Source: Bimuria novae-zelandiae CBS 107.79 (lineage: Eukaryota > Ascomycota > Dothideomycetes > Pleosporales > Didymosphaeriaceae). From it: 56,571 nt of DNA. Shown one piece after another: positions 34,275-43,067 of this stretch. The stretch lies in the NCBI GenBank assembly GCA_010015655.1, contig ML976817.1, positions 1 through 56,571 of the forward strand, written 5' to 3'. A program made the position numbers and the translations under genes. Every line of letters starts with the position of its first letter. Position 1 is the stretch's first letter. The notes under the pieces were generated by a model. That model did not search any database and was not told where the DNA came from. It worked only from the letters and a program-made list of their open reading frames with translations.

Positions 34275-36277
34275 CGGAGGAGCCTTTCAAAAGTCCTTGC
34301 CAGCGCCGACAAGGGTATCTCAGCCACAAACCCGATCTGGCAACTGCTCCGAGCCAACGTGGCCTTTGCGCTCTCAGCTCTTTTGTAGAGCTACTCTCTA
34401 CAGTAAACCTATACTATTCTACTCTATCTATTATAGCTCCCTACGATATCCCTACTCGTGCGCTTATTATAAGCCTTAAGGCTACTAGTAAGTCTAGTAA
34501 TAAGATCTATAAACTAATAAGGATCCTAACATAGATAATTAATTTAAATATATAATTAAGCTATTACACGAGGTTTTAACCTAGCCCTATAGCTACTTAT
34601 AATTAATAATTACTACTTTAAAGATGCCCCGTGCTCTAGTTAACTATTAAAGTAAGCTAAGGTCTTTAAGAAGGTTATTAATACTATATATACTAATTAC
34701 TATAGACAAGAGAAGTTATGCGCTAATATTACTAGTACGCTTAGCTAATAAGGCTTTAATATATTAGCTACGTTAGTATAGAGGATCCTATAGGCAGCTA
34801 GATTTAAGAAGACTAAATTAATAAAAAAGCGTAGGTTAATAAAGAAAATAAAGGAAGAGTAACTTAAGTAGTGCCTTGTTAGGATCCGAGCGACCTACAA
34901 GTGTCGAGGACCAACGATGGGCAGCCGCGGGGTAACCATCGGTGGGACTGCACTACCGAGGTCACGTGATCTACCATCCCGCCAAGAATACCATCCCGGA
35001 TGGCACAACCCTCCCGGATGGCACAACCCTCCCAGATGGCATAACCATCCAGGATGGCACAGGATTATGGGATGGCAGGAAAAGGATCAAATATATAAAC
35101 CCACACGAATACCCTTACGGCATTCGTGTGCAACCTGTTTATCAATCTATCGTTTAGATCTGAATAAGCAACCTTGTTGATTTGATTGTGCTATACACAC
35201 CTTCGATACTAACGCCCCAGTGACAAGCGCAAGCTATCACTACAACCCTCTCCCGTCCTACTAGTATTCCTGCCCGAGAACCAACCTTAGCCCCTTAGGG
35301 ATTAGCTATCTCTTTGGGATCTTAACATGCCTTTAATATTATAATTAAATAATAGAGGACTAGAAGAAAGTTATCTAGTCTAACAAGACGTCTGTCATTC
35401 TTCTTTATAGACAAGGGGGGTACTAAGTATGGCGGAAAGTAGATGAAGCCTTCGTACGCAGCTGTATCCGTGAGAGTTAGAAAGGCTATTCTGAATTCAT
35501 GTTCTAGGGCTGCTTCTCCTACAATCAACGTGGGCCCTGCTATTGCTAGACACCAGAGACAAAGCAAGAGAAAGAAGCTGCTATTAAAAAAATTAAGGAG
35601 CTAAATTAGGTACTAAGCCTATTATAAAAGAGTAGTAGGAGCTTAAGACTAGTATCTAGCGCCTTAGTCTGCGTACAAAGCCTGGCAAGCGGCCCCAATA
35701 GAAGTAGAATACAAAGACTGGCAAGCTCAGCCGAGGTCGAGGATTAGGATCAGGATCAGGAATTGACTGGTATTGATATTAGATAACTATCTTATATCTA
35801 AAGCTGATTCCTTTTGTAAAGCAATGTCAAGCTGAACGGCTAGAAATAGTTGTTTAAGAGGATAAGGCACCTGCCCATAATCACTACGTACAGAGCTATA
35901 TATATAGCTGGGAGGGCGTTCAGCGATTACTCTGGTGTGGGAACTCGCCTGATTTGAACGCGATTGAGCCTTGCTGGCCATGGATGAAGAGGCGTACTAC
36001 AAAGAAAGGGGCGCCAAAGAGCCGAGCAGAAGCAGTACGTGCGTGGGAGCAGTGCTGGAAGGAGCTACCTCCGGATAAGATTTAGGCATGGATTAAACGT
36101 ATTCCTATTCATATTCAGAAGATTATTAAACTTGAGCGGCAACGAGTATAAGGAAGATCAAAATATTGGTAGAGTTAGATAACCGCTATACAAATCGGAC
36201 GTATTTGCCGTATTTGGAAACCCCCCTGTCGTGTGGCGCTTACCCCTGTCAGCAAGGACTTTTGAAAGGCTCCTCCG
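34275..36277 (+). mobile_element. Tc1/mariner-like element inserted in the HET element TIR
   Basis: TIRs read CGGAGGAGCCTTTCAAAAGT then CCTTGC at the left, matched by the complement at the right. TA target duplications lie at 34273-34274 and 36278-36279. The interior on the plus strand is a degraded DDE_3 transposase; the clearest part, near 35870-36150, reads SWEGVQRLLWCGNSPDLNAI, then EPCWPWMKRRTTKKGAPKS and RAWEQCWKELPPDK. The 5' half is RIP-mutated and interrupted by a solo LTR at 34877-35327. Length is 2003 bp including that LTR. Confidence 0.85.
34877..35327 (+). mobile_element. Solo LTR with 5-bp target duplication
   Basis: The 451-bp unit starts TGTTAGGATCC and ends GGGATCTTAACA, imperfect inverted ends of the TG...CA type. 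An identical TGCCT flanks it at 34872-34876 and 35328-35332. Inside are four to five tandem copies of about 18 bp built on GATGGCACAACC (about 34994-35058), a TATA-like AAATATATAAAC near 35088 and an AATAAG poly(A)-like site near 35163. No internal retrotransposon sequence is left, so it formed by LTR-LTR recombination. Confidence 0.85.
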
Positions 36278-36375
36278 TACCGGTCAATAGGATAGCCGCT
36301 GGGTCGCAGAGGCGGAGATATACTGCGGCTCCGCCAGCTCGTCGGAAGAAACAAAAAGGGCTCCTTCTCGACCTG

Positions 36376-36423
36376 CCTCGACCCTCGGCCGCCTCGACCC
36401 TCGGCCGCCTCGACCCTCGGCCG
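36376..36423. repeat. GC minisatellite upstream of the regulator gene
   Basis: Three exact tandem copies of the 16-mer CCTCGACCCTCGGCCG and a partial fourth lie 44 bp before the ATG of the Zn2Cys6 gene. Each copy contains a CGG triplet, so the array could multiply regulator half-sites; that is inference. Confidence 0.8.
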
Positions 36424-36466
36424 CCTCGACCCCCCTGTGCGGGCTCGTTCACGCTCATCATTCGTT

Positions 36467-38248
36467 ATGCCGCCGCCCGGCCCTGCTCCGGACTCGCATT
36501 CTCATCGGGCCTGTGATCGCTGCCGTCGGAAGAAGGCCAAAGTAAGTCGACCCAGGCCCACTCCACCTTGCAGGAGGACATCGGCTCATGCAACCAAATG
36601 AGTACAGTGCGACTCCATCGACTACTCATGCACAGAATGCTGCAAAGCTGGTGACGCTTGCACATTCGATATCCCCCCGGGCACGCGAGGACCCAAGGGG
36701 AAGCCAAGACGCCGCGGCATCACCGACCTTCGACATGTTCGAAATGAGGCTCAGCAACCACAACAGAGTCCCATCGCAGCGTCCCCGTTATCGCCCTTTC
36801 TTCCGCCGATCCGGCACACAGCCGTATCGCTTCCTCATCATCTAACTGTACTTGAACGATTTGCCCTTCTCGCCAGCGACATCGCCCAAGTCTGTCCCTT
36901 TTCCACGTCGCTTGATGCCGTGGTCCGAGAATGCACGGACCTCTTCTTCCAGTACATTGCACCCATTAGCATGTCGGTACACGAACCCAGCGTGCGCAAC
37001 ACCGTGAACCAGGCGCTCGGCACCGCACCGCCCGGTGCATCCCCGACTCTTTCTGCGTTCTCGCTACTCACTGCTGTATGCGCCAAGGTCTGTTTCTTTG
37101 TGCCTTCGAATCTATTTCCGATTGGCAGCTCTCTTGCGGAGACCTTTCTGGAGGCTTCGCGCAGTAGCTTCTCCAGTCATGCCGACGCCGATCTGGAGGA
37201 CCCGTGTGCGGACTCGATAACCATCCGTCTACTCCACTCCAACTGTCTGCATACTTCAGCACAGACGGCCGTGTCGTGGCATGTCTTTGGAGAGGCCGTC
37301 CGACTGGTCCAGCGCATGCACCTCCACGATGAAGAAACGTATACCCCTCTTTCTCCAATCGAGGCAGGCATGCGACGCAACGCTTTCTGGCAAGTATACA
37401 TAGGAGATAAGTCTTTGGCTGTGCTCCGCTCAATGCCAGTCTCGATCCACAGCTACTCTTTCGACGAGAGCATAACCACTGCTTATCCGTTGAGTGACCG
37501 GGACGAGTAGGTGAATAGTCGAATGAACTTGTTCATGCAAACTAACCGCAGCTCCAGGCTCAATCCGGGTTTCAATGCTGGAATCCAACTTTGGCAGTAC
37601 GCGGCAGACCTGTTGCTGAGATTGAGGGTCATCAAAAGCCATCAAGAGCCTGATGTAGACGCCCCGCACCCATCTTTGACACCAGCAGACCGTGCCGTCC
37701 TAAGCCAACTCTACGTTCGCTTTGCTACCTGTCTCGACGACTTGTCACCACAATTGCTACCAGAAAGTGCTTCATCGTCTGGTACCAGCGTCATCTCTAC
37801 ACATGATAGATTTGCCGTTCAGGTCGCAGATTTACACGTAACGTACCACTGTTTGAAGATGTATCTTGTTAGGAAGCTCGAGGAGGTCAGCTTCTTCTTT
37901 TGGATTGGAGAGTCCCACGATATGCTTGTGCTCAGAAAAACTGAGATTGGGCGAGACATGGTGAGACTTCTACAGGTCATACCATTTTGGTCGTTGCAGA
38001 TCAATGGAGAGCCTTGCGTAGGTGACATTCCGTCCTCGAGAATTATAGCATGATGAACGAGGGCTAACTGTTCATATTCTTTGTTCTAGGCTGAAAAGAT
38101 TCGCCTTGTCGCTACGGATTTGCTCGCTATACTGCAAGATCCTTCGCCTCTCGCAACCAGGGCCCGCCGGGACTTCGCCGTGCTCCTCGATATTCTCTCC
38201 CAGCTTGACTCCAAGGCCTCAAATGCTCTGCACCGAGAATTACCATAG
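36467..38248 (+). CDS. Zn2Cys6 fungal transcription factor
   Basis: Binuclear zinc cluster regulator of 532 codons. Exons: 36467-36541, 36608-37506, 37552-38017, 38090-38248; the joined length is divisible by three. Intron 1 splits the zinc cluster: exon 1 ends CDRCRRKKAK and exon 2 starts CDSIDYSCTECCKAGDAC, giving six ordered cysteines. The middle region (LHTSAQTAVSWHVFGEAVRL, VQRMHLHDEE, RRNAFWQVYIGDKSLAVL) matches the fungal-specific TF domain common to sugar regulators. Intron 2 is only 45 bp with a CTAAC branch-like site; retained, it keeps frame but adds a TAG stop. The gene is divergent from the transporter and convergent with GH1 (49 bp between stops). It probably controls the local genes, inferred from position. 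Sequence appears intact. Confidence 0.88.
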
Positions 38249-38296
38249 CGTAGCTGCGGCTCCTGACCTCATGTCCAGACCTCCGAGGAATGCCTA

Positions 38297-39883
38297 CTAT
38301 GGTCGTTCTTCAACCCGCGTTTGGTCGTTTCGACGTGCCTGGAATGTTTCCTGGAGGTAATATGCTGAGCCCTTTGGTGTTCTCTTCAACGTCTGGAAGT
38401 CCACATGGACAATCCCGTAGCGTGGACCGAAGCCAGACGACCATTCTGGAGAGCACGTTAGTGGACATTCAAGAGGCTCGGAACGAGAGGAGAGTGGTTG
38501 CTCACCAAAGTTGTCCATCAAAGACCAGACGTAGTAACCTTGGACCTCGATACCATCTTCGTAGATGGCCTGGGAGATTGCGTCAAGATATAAACCCAGA
38601 TACCTCTGTCGAAAGTGGTCGTCCGTTGCGATCTTGATATCCGCCTCGCCGGGGCAAGGGCAGCCGTTCTCTGTAATTATGATAGGGAGGTGATATCGGT
38701 CCCAGATCCAGTTCATCATCTTCCTGAATCCACTGGGCGCAAGTCGCAACCATGGCATGCTTGATGCTGGTCCGATTTCTTCGCCCTTGCTGTTGGTAGA
38801 CGACTCTTCAATATTTCTCGTCCAGTCATCCTTGGCTGGCAAATCCATGAGTTGGCGAACAAATTTGGTCGAGTAGTGGTTCATCCCGTAGAAGCCATTG
38901 ATTGGGCAGGTGACTTTGAGCAGGTCGAGGTCGTCTGGTGTGAAGCTAGGCAGACGGGCACCAAGGTACTCTTTCATCACCGCCGGGTAATCTTTACCCA
39001 AATAAATTGGATCACCGAACCAGCCAACATAAAACTCCAGCCGAACTTGGACTGCGTCGATATCAGTCTGCTTGGTTTCATCGTAAGGCTCATAAAAGTG
39101 ACCGTTGAGCACAATGGAGATCTTGCCATTCTGCGATGGTTGGAACTCCCGAGCATACATCTGGACGACTGAAGCGTGAGACAGGATAAGGGTGTGTCCA
39201 ACAAGCCATGGCTCTGTTGCGGTTTCGGTTCCGACCTCGGCACAGTGTCCTGGAGCAAGGCTGCCATTAAGATGTCCGAAGATGGAGATGATATAGGGTT
39301 CGTTGAAGGTGACCCAGGATTTGACACGGTCACCAAAGCGGGTGAAACACAAACGCGCATACCGCTCAAAATCGGCTCTAAACTCCTTCGTGTTGAGAAA
39401 CGCTTTGTACTTGCTATACAAGCCCTCCGGAACGTCCCAGTGGTAGAGTGTGACTGAAGGCGTGATGGAGTGTTCCAGGAGGGTATCAATAAGCCGATTA
39501 TAAAAGGCAATCCCCGCCTCATTGACTGGATCATCGCGACCACCCAAAGGAATAATGCGAGACCAAGAGATGGAAAGGCGATAGGTTTCAATGCCAAGCG
39601 ACTTCATGAGCTGTACGTCCTCTTCCATGTGGTTGTAGTGGTCACACGTGATGTCCGCGTTTTCGCCATTGGTTCGCGATGGCTCCAAATGGGAGAACGT
39701 GTCCCAGATGGACTTACCTTTGCCATCTTGTGTAGAAGCCCCTTCGATTTGGTAAGCAGCTGTGGCAGCACCATATCCAAAACTTTTAGGGAGCTTGAGG
39801 TTCTTGATTGGGAATTCAGACCCAGCGAGGTGGCTGAAAGGGGTCTGCTCAGCGGCAGCCCACATATTGGCTTCTTCCGACAT
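38297..39883 (-). CDS. GH1 family beta-glucosidase
   Basis: Retaining glycoside hydrolase family 1 enzyme releasing terminal beta-linked sugars, probably intracellular since no signal peptide is seen. Start ATG at 39881-39883 (MSEEANMW); the frame is open further upstream but has no earlier ATG. Motifs: KSFGYGAATAAYQIEGAS, YRLSISWSRIIPLGG, the acid/base in WVTFNEPYIISIFGH and the nucleophile in IIITENGCPCPGEAD. A 60-bp GT-AG intron at 38446-38505 is in frame and has no stop, so it can be mistaken for coding. Removing it restores the canonical DNFEWSSGFGPRYGIVHVDF and gives 508 residues. A CGG-N5-CCG palindrome lies about 0.3 kb upstream. It ends 49 bp from the regulator stop. Confidence 0.93.
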   Translation of the reverse strand: MSEEANMWAAAEQTPFSHLAGSEFPIKNLKLPKSFGYGAATAAYQIEGASTQDGKGKSIWDTFSHLEPSRTNGENADITCDHYNHMEEDVQLMKSLGIETYRLSISWSRIIPLGGRDDPVNEAGIAFYNRLIDTLLEHSITPSVTLYHWDVPEGLYSKYKAFLNTKEFRADFERYARLCFTRFGDRVKSWVTFNEPYIISIFGHLNGSLAPGHCAEVGTETATEPWLVGHTLILSHASVVQMYAREFQPSQNGKISIVLNGHFYEPYDETKQTDIDAVQVRLEFYVGWFGDPIYLGKDYPAVMKEYLGARLPSFTPDDLDLLKVTCPINGFYGMNHYSTKFVRQLMDLPAKDDWTRNIEESSTNSKGEEIGPASSMPWLRLAPSGFRKMMNWIWDRYHLPIIITENGCPCPGEADIKIATDDHFRQRYLGLYLDAISQAIYEDGIEVQGYYVWSLMDNFGEQPLSSRSEPLECPLTCSPEWSSGFGPRYGIVHVDFQTLKRTPKGSAYYLQETFQARRNDQTRVEERP

Positions 39884-40179
39884 ATTTTCGAGTCTGCGCT
39901 TGGAGTTCGAGAGCGGTGAAGTGAGGGAAGGCTTTGCAGTGAACTTTGTTGACAAGCTTTTGGCACCGGTTAACGAGGCTGAATACTATCAGAAAGCGTG
40001 AGAAGTCTTGATTTGATAAGAAAAGGACCTGCAGGTAGCATTTAAAGGTATGGTAGGAGCATGCTACCTCCAAGGATGCATCAGACTGACTTTGAAAAAA
40101 GTAAAGTCCATCGGCAGTTTAGGTCACACTACCAGCGTCAACGTTGAAGCTAGTCATCGCCTAAACTCCCGAGGCACAT

Positions 40180-40200
40180 GGGTCCGGGGACTCCGGACCC
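40180..40200. promoter_or_regulatory. Candidate Zn2Cys6 operator (CGG-N5-CCG palindrome)
   Basis: Perfect 8-bp inverted arms GGGTCCGG and CCGGACCC are separated by five bases, embedding CGG-N5-CCG (40185-40187 and 40193-40195). This is the typical site form for dimeric Zn2Cys6 regulators. It lies 297 bp before the GH1 ATG and 773 bp before the beta-propeller ATG. Confidence 0.5.
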
Positions 40201-40221
40201 TGACGGAGGTTTCGGCCAATG

Positions 40222-40241
40222 GAAGCCTCCGCAGAGGCTTC
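40222..40241. promoter_or_regulatory. Second short palindrome
   Basis: Arms GAAGCCTC and GAGGCTTC are separated by CGCA, 21 bp beyond the first palindrome. The role is unknown; it could be a regulator site or a hairpin. Confidence 0.3.
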
Positions 40242-40972
40242 TGTCCCGCTCGGCCGCAATCGCTGTAATGGGTAAAGCCAACCAAAACAAGCCGGGGCCT
40301 AGCCAAACAAGTGCCGGGCGAGTTCTATTGACATGAACTCTTGGCCTCTCAGCGTTCTGTCTAGGGTTGTTAAAATACATGCACGATTCGATTTTTCGTA
40401 TATATACAGGTATATGTATGTATGGTATGATAAAATCCTTGGCAAGGGGCAGCTATTGATAAGCACCGTCCCTCTCAGCTACGGAGATCGATCCTTCCTA
40501 AATAGTAAGAGTACCGGATTAATGAAGCGCCGGCCCGAATTATACATGTATAGAAAATGAAAACGGTATATATACGTATAATATACATGCATGACAAATG
40601 AGCAATCCTAGTTCTGTCCCGCTTTGCGAGCTCCAGACTTGTTGAACCGACATGCATGCGTAGCATGCGCACTACGCCCATTGTTAGCCCCCGGCGTATT
40701 CTTGTTCCCCGCAATTACCCCTAGTCATGATCTACCAACTTACTGCTCTCCCCAGAGAGGCATCGTATCGCCAGAGGAAATCTCATCTCGGTTGACACAA
40801 AACGCCGACAAAGGCAGGTGTGACCGGAAGTCCAACGCCGATGAAGCAGAGGGGAACATCTATAAGAACCGGCATGGTGTAATATCTGAAAACCATCTTT
40901 GCTATCAAAAACCCCAGTGTCGGGCTTCAGTAACTCCTCTACTCCTCATTCTGCAACCCCTTCTTGGTTAGC

Positions 40973-42922
40973 ATGGCTCGACTCGTCTCACTTGGAGCCC
41001 TCCTCGTGGCTATAGCCCTAGCTTCAGCATCGCCGAGGGTCCCACCACCACCAGAGCCTGAGCCAATCGAAATTGTGGAGCTCCCTCTGCCACCTGTTTC
41101 TGCGAATAACGCTACGGGCTCGTGCAACCTCAGTATCAACCCACGCGGCACTGGTTGCATAGCTCAAAAAGGTGGTGGATCCGACACGAAAACCATTGGT
41201 ATCATAGCATCGGGCGACTTCCTTCCCGATGGCAAACATGTCATCACTATGGCAACGTTCGTAGGAGCCCCCGAGCACCCCGACCCGGCAAGCATCTACG
41301 ACGGAGAGCAGATTCTCCTTATCAAGACGAACAACTCGACATTCCCCAATGGTGATCCGTGGAAGTGCCTAACCTGCGGAATGCCCGCGGACAATGCCCC
41401 TCATAGGACGGCTCTTCTCGACTATCCACAAGCTTTCGCGGACGGCAAGCGCATCCTCGCTGGCGACAACATCATTGACTGCGGCGAATACGACCTGACC
41501 AGCGTCGAGTGCACCCCTACAGTCACCTACATGTATCCCATCCACTGGGAGACATCTCTCGATGGAGAGGGGAAAGGTGGCGCGCTTCGCGAACTGCGTC
41601 TTCATCCTGATGATATTCACTTGGGTTTCAGCTCTTTCAACTTCATTAATGGGCAATTAGGCCAAAGTGCCTACTTCGCCAGGCTCCAGTTCAACCCTTC
41701 GCCAGAAAAAGGTCTACCCCTAGGCCCCCGCTACGACCTCCTCAGCGTGACTCGCATGGTTGAACCGAACGCCATACCACCTATTTCAGTCAAAGATGGG
41801 CAGGTCATCATTAATCGTGATTACATCAGTGTTGGTGAGCTCCGCGGCTTTTCTGGAAGCGGAAAAGAGGTCATCTACGTCGGATTCGGTTGGGAATCTT
41901 CCAATACTGATGCCTTTGCTGTTCACCTACAGACTGGCAAGATTCGTCGCTTGACCAGCCATCCCGAGTATGTGGACCCTATCGATGTCTCTCCGGATGA
42001 CAATTGGTCAGTCATTGAAGACACCCGCGGCACCGACCGCCAGATGTTCCTGGCTGGTATGCGCGGAATTCCACCAGTAACCGACTTGGTGAGCACCAGA
42101 ATCACCACAGCGACGCGCAACAATGGTCCCCGGCGCTTCTTTCAGCCCTTCCTTGTGGACCGCTATGGCGATCGTGGCGATTACGCTGGCCAAAAAATCA
42201 ACGGAGGCCCAGGTGTGCCTGGGAGTGGCGATATCGACGATCCGGAGTGGAACGCTATGGCAGACCCCAGATGGAGTCCTCATGGCAACGAGATTGTGTA
42301 CTGGCAGGCACAGACTATCTTCCCTGAATGTGGAGGACCCAATCCTCTACCATGCTACCCTTCCAAAGCACCTGGAGGCAGAACATACCGTCTGATGTTG
42401 GCCAAGCTTGTCAGTCGCGCGCCGAAGCCGTACCCACCTGTCGAGGAAGCATCCGACGAAATTCCATGGGGTGAGCCCTACATTCGAGGAAGTGTTCCGA
42501 ACGCTCGTGGGGAGCCGCCGCAAGGCGTATATACCCTCAAAGGCAAGGCCGCAGGTTATGCAAAAGTCAGTTTTGCCGGCGCTGGAAATAGCGCTTCCGC
42601 TCCAATTGCCAATGTTGCAGTCACTTATCATAATTTCTCCGATGGAAAGCTGACTTATACCAACGGATACGAGAAAGGGCTGGCTTTTATCAACGGATAC
42701 GAGAACGTTACCTTGGAATTCCTAAGCGCAACAAACAACCTCATTCACTGGTACTCCGATCTAGTACAGACGGGTCAAGATGGGTTTATTGCTACGAAGA
42801 AGACTAGTCCTGATGGTTTCCATTTAAACATTGACGTTACGACGAATTTTTTCAACGCAAGTGGTACACTTACTACAACTGTTAACGATAAAGTCTACAA
42901 GCAGCCGCTAAACGCAACCTAA
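40973..42922 (+). CDS. Secreted beta-propeller protein, saponin hydrolase-like
   Basis: 649 residues, single exon, ATG at 40973. The start MARLVSLGALLVAIALASAS is a clear secretion signal, followed by a Pro-rich stretch and EPIEIVELPLPPVS. The mature part is a TolB/WD40-like propeller with repeated strand motifs: SGDFLPDGKHVITMA, PIDVSPDDNWSVIEDTRGTD and DPRWSPHGNEIVYWQAQ. Paired cysteines are visible (KCLTCG, DCGEYDLTSVEC, ECGGPNPLPC) and several N-glycosylation sites. From memory of the family, the layout and the DPASIYDG and FPNGDPWKCLTCG segments match fungal saponin hydrolases, which remove the sugar chain from triterpene saponins. The function is inferred by family recall, without a search. 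The GH1 neighbour and sugar transporter fit that role. No frame damage was seen. Confidence 0.7.
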   Translation: MARLVSLGALLVAIALASASPRVPPPPEPEPIEIVELPLPPVSANNATGSCNLSINPRGTGCIAQKGGGSDTKTIGIIASGDFLPDGKHVITMATFVGAPEHPDPASIYDGEQILLIKTNNSTFPNGDPWKCLTCGMPADNAPHRTALLDYPQAFADGKRILAGDNIIDCGEYDLTSVECTPTVTYMYPIHWETSLDGEGKGGALRELRLHPDDIHLGFSSFNFINGQLGQSAYFARLQFNPSPEKGLPLGPRYDLLSVTRMVEPNAIPPISVKDGQVIINRDYISVGELRGFSGSGKEVIYVGFGWESSNTDAFAVHLQTGKIRRLTSHPEYVDPIDVSPDDNWSVIEDTRGTDRQMFLAGMRGIPPVTDLVSTRITTATRNNGPRRFFQPFLVDRYGDRGDYAGQKINGGPGVPGSGDIDDPEWNAMADPRWSPHGNEIVYWQAQTIFPECGGPNPLPCYPSKAPGGRTYRLMLAKLVSRAPKPYPPVEEASDEIPWGEPYIRGSVPNARGEPPQGVYTLKGKAAGYAKVSFAGAGNSASAPIANVAVTYHNFSDGKLTYTNGYEKGLAFINGYENVTLEFLSATNNLIHWYSDLVQTGQDGFIATKKTSPDGFHLNIDVTTNFFNASGTLTTTVNDKVYKQPLNAT

Positions 42923-43065
42923 AGCTAGTAGTTTAATTAGTTTGTTTGCAATACAAGCTTATATTTCTCCTTGATTTTCTAAAGACTATGCATAGGCTCT
43001 AATAAGAGCTAGTGTGCCGAGGTAACCAGCTAATGCATTTAGCACATATATAAAATTCTGTAACG
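42923..43065. terminator. 3' flank of the beta-propeller gene
   Basis: A short AT-rich 3' region up to the pogo insertion, with TATAAAATTCTG near 43050. No clear AATAAA was found; the poly(A) site is not resolved. Confidence 0.3.
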
Positions 43066-43067
43066 TA

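Larger units (their letters stand above)
31937..36286. mobile_element. Long-TIR element carrying a HET-domain gene (with nested insertions)
   Basis: Near-identical inverted repeats bound the HET gene. The left end starts TGACCGGTATTGGTTTCCGG at 31937. The right end, read inward from 36286, starts TGACCGGTA and, after removal of the Tc1-like insertion, continues TCGGTTTCCGGTTCCAGC. About 70 bp match with five C/T-type transitions and one indel; weaker similarity extends to about 100 bp. Without the insertion the element is about 2.35 kb, with the HET gene as its only coding content and no transposase. The outer target duplication is unresolved, so class and exact ends are inference. Confidence 0.65.
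39884..40972. promoter_or_regulatory. Divergent intergenic region between GH1 and the beta-propeller gene
   Basis: A 1.09-kb shared upstream region without a supported gene. It holds a 21-bp palindrome at 40180-40200, a second inverted repeat at 40222-40241, a CCAAT box at about 40215 and TA-rich patches near 40395-40430 and 40565-40590. Short open frames here overlap and lack motifs. Confidence 0.6.

Noticed and set aside
39883..39955. Extended N-terminus for GH1
   Set aside because: The frame is open upstream but starts at TTG; the first ATG is at 39881-39883, and the extension has no GH1 similarity.
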